This document shows positions 5,585 to 9,614 of a stretch of DNA of 9,614 bases, one piece after another. The stretch covers positions 1 through 9,614 of the forward strand of contig JBEVDW010000573.1 in the NCBI GenBank assembly GCA_040513115.1. Reading direction: 5' to 3'. Origin of the DNA: DATELY01 sp040513115 (GTDB taxonomy: Bacteria > Pseudomonadota > Gammaproteobacteria > Steroidobacterales > Steroidobacteraceae). A program made the translations under genes and the position numbers. The notes under the pieces were generated by a model that was given only the letters and a program-made list of their open reading frames with translations, was not told the origin of the DNA and did no database searches. The stretch's first letter is position 1; each line of letters opens with the position of its first letter.

Positions 5585-6187
5585 ATGCGTGGTCAAGCGT
5601 TGCGTGCTTCCTGCGTCGTTGCAATGTTGGGCTGCGCGGCTGCGTTTGGTCAGAGTGCGATGGGTGGCGGAACGGGCGATTCCAGCCGTACCCAGTCGGC
5701 TGCCACGCCGAACGCGTCCTCGCGAAAACCCGCCTCATCCATGCCGAGCGCCACTAGCTCATCGCAGACGCCTGAAACTGAAACTCCCGTGCGGCAACCG
5801 CCCACATCACCAATACCCTCGACATCCACGCCCGCGACCGATCAGACGACCAGCCCGACACCCTCGCAGCCGACGGCTTCGTCCGCGAGCGCGGCGCAAT
5901 CGGATACCGAGCAGGGCACGCAACCGACCCATGCGCAACCGCCTGCGACGTTGGACAGGGTGGACACGACCGATCCCGCCCGCCGACGCATGGCCGAAGC
6001 GGCCACCCATCGCGACGCACCGACGAGCACGGACACGATCGCACCGGCTTCCCGCGGAGTCGGCCCGAACGGCAATCTGCCCGACTGCAGCCGCTTGCGC
6101 GGGATCGAGAAATCCGAATGCGAACGCCGCGACACCTCGCGAGATGATCTGCCCGCCGGCGTAACGACGACGCAACCGCCACGCTAG
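5585..6187 (+). CDS. Exported low-complexity Ser/Thr/Pro-rich protein with two-cysteine C-terminal segment
   Basis: This 200-residue protein is of unknown function. The N-terminus (MRGQALRAS, then CVVAMLGCAAAFGQSA) is a signal sequence. Cleavage by signal peptidase I after AFG (residue 22) fits, while MLGC at 14-17 is a non-canonical lipobox, so a lipoprotein cannot be excluded. Residues 26-155 are dominated by S, T, P, A and Q with no fold, resembling a wall- or envelope-spanning linker. The final 40 residues are different: GNLPDCSRLRGIEKSECERR holds C168 and C179 in a CX10C arrangement that could form a disulfide in the periplasm. AGGAGAG four bases upstream supports ATG 5585. A strong hairpin follows the stop, so it is probably a single-gene transcript. 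A longer overlapping frame starting at 5430 is Arg/Pro-rich and is judged a shadow. Export is likely; the role is not identifiable. Confidence 0.8.
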   Translation: MRGQALRASCVVAMLGCAAAFGQSAMGGGTGDSSRTQSAATPNASSRKPASSMPSATSSSQTPETETPVRQPPTSPIPSTSTPATDQTTSPTPSQPTASSASAAQSDTEQGTQPTHAQPPATLDRVDTTDPARRRMAEAATHRDAPTSTDTIAPASRGVGPNGNLPDCSRLRGIEKSECERRDTSRDDLPAGVTTTQPPR

Positions 6188-6208
6188 CCACTCGTTGTCG
6201 GTTCGCCC

Positions 6209-6245
6209 GAGCGCCATTCGTCCTTGCAGACGAGTGGCGCTCTTT
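6209..6245 (+). terminator. Rho-independent terminator after the Ser/Thr/Pro-rich protein gene
   Basis: GAGCGCCATTCGTC pairs with GACGAGTGGCGCTC across a six-base loop (CTTGCA), giving a 14-bp stem complete apart from one G-U pair. TTT follows directly. The T-run is short, but the stem is strong and sits 21 bases after the stop at 6187. The downstream gene is on the same strand, so this separates the two transcripts. Confidence 0.75.
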
Positions 6246-6309
6246 GCGTGGCAAGCTGCACGCGTGGCGCGCTAAAGTTCATCGGCCGACGCAATCGCAA
6301 CGAGGCACC

Positions 6310-6939
6310 ATGAAACTCTACGAGTTCGGTCCCACACGCTCCATCCGCGTGCGCTGGATGTTGCAAGAGCTGGACGTCCCATTCGAGTCCATTCAAGTCA
6401 ATCTCGCCGCCGGCGAGCACAAGCGGCCCGAGTTCCTGAAGGTGAATCCCGCCGGCAAGCTGCCCGCCTTCGTGGACGGCGATCTGGTCCTGAACGAATC
6501 GATTGCGATCGTCCTGTACCTCGCGGACAAGTTCGCGAACAAAGGCTTTGCGCCCACCGACCTGAAGGACCGCGCCGAGTATTACCGCTGGCTGCTGTTC
6601 ACCACGAACGAGCTCGAGCAGCCGCTGTGGCGCATCGCTCGCAATACGAATGTCTACCCGGAGAAGGACCGCCTGGCTGAGGATGTTCCGCTTGCATGTC
6701 GCGACTTCAAGCCGATGGCAGCTGTGCTGCGCGAGCACATGCGAGGCCGCGAGTTCGTGGTGGGTGATCGAGTGACGGCTGCGGACTTCGTGCTCGCTTA
6801 CACACTCGATTGGGCGAATGAGGCCGAGCTGCTCGGCGAGTATCCGGAGCTGGTGCAGTACATGGAGCGGATGTACAGCAGGCCGAAGGCGCCGATGAGG
6901 ATCGTGGAGGCGTTTGCGCAGATTGGGCAGGGGAATTAG
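6310..6939 (+). CDS. Glutathione S-transferase family protein
   Basis: This 209-residue cytosolic protein has the two GST domains. The N-terminal thioredoxin-like half (1-75) contains NPAGKLPAF, with the cis-proline P52 that contacts the glutathione backbone, and LNESIAIVLYL, where E63-S64 bind its gamma-glutamyl group. The helical C-terminal half contains the folding motif VTAADF (155-160). No Cys is present at position 10, so it is not a classical beta-class enzyme. T9 or S11 in FGPTRSIRVRW could be the residue activating glutathione. The family conjugates or reduces electrophiles and peroxides; the substrate is not predictable. ATG 6310 has GAGG five bases upstream and begins directly with the first strand (MKLYEFG), so an upstream in-frame ATG at 6244, inside the preceding terminator, is rejected. 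Its 3' end converges with the flavoprotein gene, 51 bp apart, with no clear terminator between them. Confidence 0.95.
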   Translation: MKLYEFGPTRSIRVRWMLQELDVPFESIQVNLAAGEHKRPEFLKVNPAGKLPAFVDGDLVLNESIAIVLYLADKFANKGFAPTDLKDRAEYYRWLLFTTNELEQPLWRIARNTNVYPEKDRLAEDVPLACRDFKPMAAVLREHMRGREFVVGDRVTAADFVLAYTLDWANEAELLGEYPELVQYMERMYSRPKAPMRIVEAFAQIGQGN

Positions 6940-6990
6940 GAGCTATCTCAGCACAACGCGGGCCTTGCGGAGTCAACGGACGCGAAATGG

Positions 6991-8109
6991 TCATCCCGCC
7001 ATCGCCCGCTCCAACACCGCGACGCGCCGTTGCCAGAACGGTGCGTTGGGCCAGCGCTGCTCGTAGTTGTAGTAGCTCGCGCGCTCTAGAAGATACGTCG
7101 TGCATTCCGCGTTGCGCTCGGCTTCGTAGCGATACACGACTGTCCCGTCTCCTTCGAGCACACTCTGCACCGTGCTCGCTGCCGCTTGCGCTGTCTTCAA
7201 TGCGCGCAACACGCCGCTGCCGGAAATCGGATCGACGGCGAGCGCCGCATCGCCCACGGCCAGCCAGCGTGCCGGTGATGCATGAGTGCGCACGAGCCGC
7301 TGGCTGACGGCCGGAAAGATACGCGGACCCCATTGCACTCGACCTGCACAGATGCGCTCCATCGTGAGGGGCGCGCGGTTCAACACCGAGAACCACTGCT
7401 GCAAGTCATCGAAGTCATTCCTGCGAACGAGGTCTGCATCGCACATCAGCATGGCCATCGAACGATCCGCGGCCAACGGCGCGACGTACCACCAGCCTTC
7501 CGCGGTGGCCTCGACATGCGTGTAGCAGTGGCGATGAGCTTCGGGATCGCTAAACTCGACCGCGACACCCACGAGTCTGTCGAACACGCGATGTCGAGCC
7601 TTGCACGGTCGCGCCAGGGCGGCTCTGCGACCTGTAGCATCGACGACGAAGCGGGCCTTCACTTCACTCGAGCCTGCGCGCGCGTCCGTCACATGCAACG
7701 TGATACCGCCCTCCTGTTCGACCACGCATTCCTGTATACGCACACCGACTCTCAATTCCGCCCCGGCCTCGGCGGCGCAACGAGCGAGCATGTGATCGAA
7801 GCGCCGCCGATCGACGTGCCAACCGTGCTGATACGCGGTGGAGAGATGCGAATGGTCGCTCACCTCATCAGCGCCCCATACGCTGCGCGTACCGAATGAG
7901 GGCAGCGGGTCCAACGCCAGGAACGCGGACCACACACCCAATTGCGTCAGGGGTCCTTGTACCGCCGGTGCAAGCGATTCGCCCACCCGCGCCTCAGCGA
8001 AGGTCGATTGCTCCAGCAGGCAGACGCGATAGCCGGCTGTTGCAAGGAGCTTTGCCGTTGCGGCGCCGGCAGGCCCGGCGCCGATGATGGCGACGTCATA
8101 TGCGGTCAT
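6991..8109 (-). CDS. FAD-dependent oxidoreductase of the halogenase/geranylgeranyl-reductase-like superfamily
   Basis: This 372-residue flavoprotein has, in order, the dinucleotide fold DVAIIGAGPAGAATA with GAGPAG at 10-15 and E33 ending the second strand, then GESLAP (43-48), then WHVDRRRFDHML, then VVDATGR (155-161). EGWWYVAPL follows at 204-212, and the FAD-binding VGDAALAVDPISGSGV lies at 285-300. This is the group-A flavin monooxygenase architecture shared by tryptophan-halogenase-like and COG0644 proteins. The halogenase signature WxWxIP is not present, so halogenation is not supported; hydroxylation, oxidation or reduction of an unknown substrate is more cautious. ATG 8109 lies 9 bp after the stop of the VWA-protein gene, and its GAGGG ribosome-binding site overlaps that stop, so the two genes are very likely co-transcribed and coupled. 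Family members such as LodB and QhpG modify residues of partner proteins encoded beside them, which makes context informative here. Confidence 0.92.
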   Translation of the reverse strand: MTAYDVAIIGAGPAGAATAKLLATAGYRVCLLEQSTFAEARVGESLAPAVQGPLTQLGVWSAFLALDPLPSFGTRSVWGADEVSDHSHLSTAYQHGWHVDRRRFDHMLARCAAEAGAELRVGVRIQECVVEQEGGITLHVTDARAGSSEVKARFVVDATGRRAALARPCKARHRVFDRLVGVAVEFSDPEAHRHCYTHVEATAEGWWYVAPLAADRSMAMLMCDADLVRRNDFDDLQQWFSVLNRAPLTMERICAGRVQWGPRIFPAVSQRLVRTHASPARWLAVGDAALAVDPISGSGVLRALKTAQAAASTVQSVLEGDGTVVYRYEAERNAECTTYLLERASYYNYEQRWPNAPFWQRRVAVLERAMAG

Positions 8110-8118
8110 GTGTCGCCC

Positions 8119-8535
8119 TCAGCAGTTGCAATCGCGGCGGCAATACTTCGCCACGCACTCGCGCAGACGCTCGAGATTGACGCCGGCTTCGCGCAACCGC
8201 TTTTCGAGCTCGGGACTGATCACACCATCGCGTTGCAAGACACAGGCGATGAGCTTGCACAGCGAGCTCACATCGGAGCCACCGCTCGTATCGCCATCTG
8301 GCGTATTCGAGCCGCCGCCCTGCGGACCAGGCCGATCGCCGCCCCGCCACACAGCCGCAGTCAACGTCTTCTCGCGCGTGAACGGCTCTCCTCGAGGCGT
8401 CGTACCGCGGGCTCGAATTCGGAAGCGATAGACGCCAGGTACCTTCGTTGCAAAGTCGGCGGTGAAGTTGCCTTCTGCCTCCGGTGTGAAGCTCAGTGTC
8501 TGCGTCGCCCCGTTCGGCCGCGTCACGTCCGCCAC
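8119..8535 (-). CDS. C-terminal part of the VWA-domain protein: beta domain plus six-cysteine tail, separated by a frameshift
   Basis: The 138-codon frame (a GTG at 8535 could start it) begins in mid-strand: ADVTRPNGATQTLSFTPEAE, then VPGVYRFRIRARGTTPRGEPF and TREKTLTAAVW. This is the second half of an immunoglobulin-like beta domain whose first half is encoded in the frame upstream. Adding one G at 8532-8533 joins them as TDV-WADV-TRPNG. A Gly/Pro-rich linker (66-88) follows, then a helical tail with C93, C98, C127, C132, C136 and C138. That is two CX4C pairs on predicted helices, then a CNC end. Such a tail would suit disulfides in the periplasm or metal binding in the cytosol; I know no family for it. 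It probably is not translated as a separate protein unless the GTG is used by coupling. The downstream flavoprotein gene starts 9 bp after its stop. Confidence 0.75.
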   Translation of the reverse strand: MADVTRPNGATQTLSFTPEAEGNFTADFATKVPGVYRFRIRARGTTPRGEPFTREKTLTAAVWRGGDRPGPQGGGSNTPDGDTSGGSDVSSLCKLIACVLQRDGVISPELEKRLREAGVNLERLRECVAKYCRRDCNC

Positions 8536-9614
8536 ACGTCGGTACCTGCGGTGATCGGAATACCGGAGTGCGCGATGGACGCATTGAGCATCACGCGCGC
8601 ACCCGGCTCGAAGCTCGCCTGTTCCAAGTGGGCTTGCAGTGAGACGTTCGAATAGGCGTGCACGATCAAGCTGTATGGGGCGGTGCGCACTTGACCGGCA
8701 GCCGCAGCCGCGGTGGGCTGCGCAACCGCAACACCCTCGGTTGCCAGCATGGATGCCCGTTGCGCTGCCGGACCGTGCTCACGCAGTGAACGACGTGGTG
8801 CAGTCACGGCGTGCATGCCGCGAACGATGGAGCGATCGATGCCATCCGGTGAATCGGAGCGTTCGAGCCGCGGGCGGCCGATCTTGATGAGCGCATGCCA
8901 CGTGCCGCCGTCGTCGAAACGATTCGCCGTCAGCTCCGTCGGCAATGCCGAACGATAGTAGGTTACGCCGTCAGACAGCACGAAGCGCATGCCGGGTTCC
9001 GACATGGCGCGCCACGGCTCGATGATCTGACCGTTCGGCGTCTGCAGGCGGAAGTCGATGATCTTCGTGTTCGGCGTGAGCAGAATGACATCGACACCGG
9101 CATCGGCGGACGTCAGCTGAAACGGCACGCGCTCGACGCGTCCGGCCATCACCTGACCATCGGGATCGAGCACGACCTCGGCATTGCTGATGCCGGCGAG
9201 AATCTGCAGAAAGTACTTCTGCAGCATGAAGCGGTTGTCGGTGCCGATCGCGCCCGTCACCAGCAAGTAGCCGCCGTTGTTGCCGGAGATCGTCTGCAAC
9301 GCCGGCACGCTGATGTTCTGCGGCTTGCCCAGGCCCACCGCGTAGGTGGACTCGTTGATCTCCGCGGCGACGTCAGCGATATAGCGGTCGCGATTCTCGA
9401 CGCCGTCGGTCAATACGACGAGCGCCTTCACATCGAACGGCGTTGGCGTGTTGTTGAGAACACCGCGGCCTTCGAAGATGCCGTCGCCGATCGACGTCTG
9501 GCCGCTCGGATCGAGACCGGTGCCATTGATCACGTCCTTTGTGGTGCTGCGATTGATGTCAGACAGTCCGCCGGAGCCGAGCGGCAGCACGTTTTGCAGT
9601 ACTTGCGCATCTTG
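8523..9614 (-). CDS. VWA-domain protein, N-terminus beyond window edge, frameshifted near 8532
   Basis: The frame is open from the right edge (QDAQVLQNVLPLGSGG) for 363 residues and ends VWRT plus TGA. The first 140 or so residues are the later part of a von Willebrand A domain. QTSIGDGIFEG (about 39-49) carries the MIDAS threonine, and VVLTDGVENRD (about 66-76) carries the MIDAS aspartate. The DxSxS strand should lie off-window. After it comes a beta-rich part (LDPDGQVMAGRVERVPFQLT, VDVILLTPNTKIIDFRL) like that of CLCA-type or protease-associated VWA proteins. A Gln/Ala linker and the first strands of a second beta domain (YSLIVHAYSNVSLQ, SFEPGARVMLNASI) follow. Such proteins are usually secreted or surface adhesins needing a divalent metal. 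The GTG at 9588-9590 is internal, not the start. The early TGA at 8523 results from an apparent one-base deletion; the rest continues in the next frame to 8119. Confidence 0.85.
   Translation of the reverse strand, partial: QDAQVLQNVLPLGSGGLSDINRSTTKDVINGTGLDPSGQTSIGDGIFEGRGVLNNTPTPFDVKALVVLTDGVENRDRYIADVAAEINESTYAVGLGKPQNISVPALQTISGNNGGYLLVTGAIGTDNRFMLQKYFLQILAGISNAEVVLDPDGQVMAGRVERVPFQLTSADAGVDVILLTPNTKIIDFRLQTPNGQIIEPWRAMSEPGMRFVLSDGVTYYRSALPTELTANRFDDGGTWHALIKIGRPRLERSDSPDGIDRSIVRGMHAVTAPRRSLREHGPAAQRASMLATEGVAVAQPTAAAAAGQVRTAPYSLIVHAYSNVSLQAHLEQASFEPGARVMLNASIAHSGIPITAGTDVWRT

Noticed and set aside
4951..5586. Leftward 211-codon frame over the recQ 5' end
   Set aside because: The out-of-frame reading is rich in Arg/Ser/Ala and lacks any motif. 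The RecQ frame carries Walker A and DEAH across the same bases.
5430..6164. Rightward 244-codon Arg/Pro-rich frame overlapping the exported protein gene
   Set aside because: It has no ribosome-binding site, overlaps the recQ 5' region, and its composition is what a +1 reading of Ser/Thr/Pro-rich GC-rich codons gives. The 5585 frame has a signal peptide and AGGAGAG.
6244..6278. Sigma-70 promoter for the GST gene (TTGCGT with TAAAGT)
   Set aside because: The spacing is 23 bases, well beyond the usual 16-18, and the -35 candidate overlaps the terminator T-run.
6991..8109. Calling the flavoprotein a tryptophan halogenase
   Set aside because: The WxWxIP motif is absent (WWYVAP at the nearest place) and the GESL region differs from the halogenase lysine context, so only the broader superfamily is supported.

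Overview
The window is GC-rich DNA with compact, mostly protein-coding organisation, and looks like a proteobacterial chromosome. The Cys-ending SelO, the RecQ and the glutathione transferase fit Gammaproteobacteria. A Xanthomonadales- or Steroidobacteraceae-like host is my guess from protein style, not something the sequence proves. No tRNA, rRNA, CRISPR array, transposase or intact insertion sequence was seen.

Left part (about 1-1900, all genes leftward): an accessory-looking strip of very small genes, several of them broken. In transcription order it holds an N-terminally truncated BrnT-like toxin overlapping a short putative antitoxin, a small two-helix membrane protein with a pore-loop-like layout, a truncated antibiotic-biosynthesis-monooxygenase-like ORF, a GFA-family zinc protein, and a VOC (glyoxalase/bleomycin-resistance fold) protein that runs off the left edge. 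Two of the junctions carry a TTGGGCGC motif, and one resembles an integron attC site. A decayed cassette-like island is therefore possible but unproven.

Middle part (1911-5584): recQ (ATP-dependent DNA helicase) followed by selO (protein AMPylase), both leftward, with 90 bp and an inverted repeat between them. A divergent intergenic region separates recQ from a rightward gene for an exported Ser/Thr/Pro-rich protein. That gene is followed by a 14-bp-stem terminator and then by a rightward glutathione S-transferase gene.

Right part (6991-9614, leftward): a VWA-domain protein gene that enters from the right edge, and 9 bp downstream of it a flavoprotein of the halogenase/geranylgeranyl-reductase-like superfamily. 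The VWA gene is split by an apparent one-base deletion near 8532. Its C-terminal part ends in a six-cysteine tail. The tight spacing suggests one transcription unit in which the flavoprotein may act on a product of the same operon. This is the most intriguing unexplained pairing in the window.
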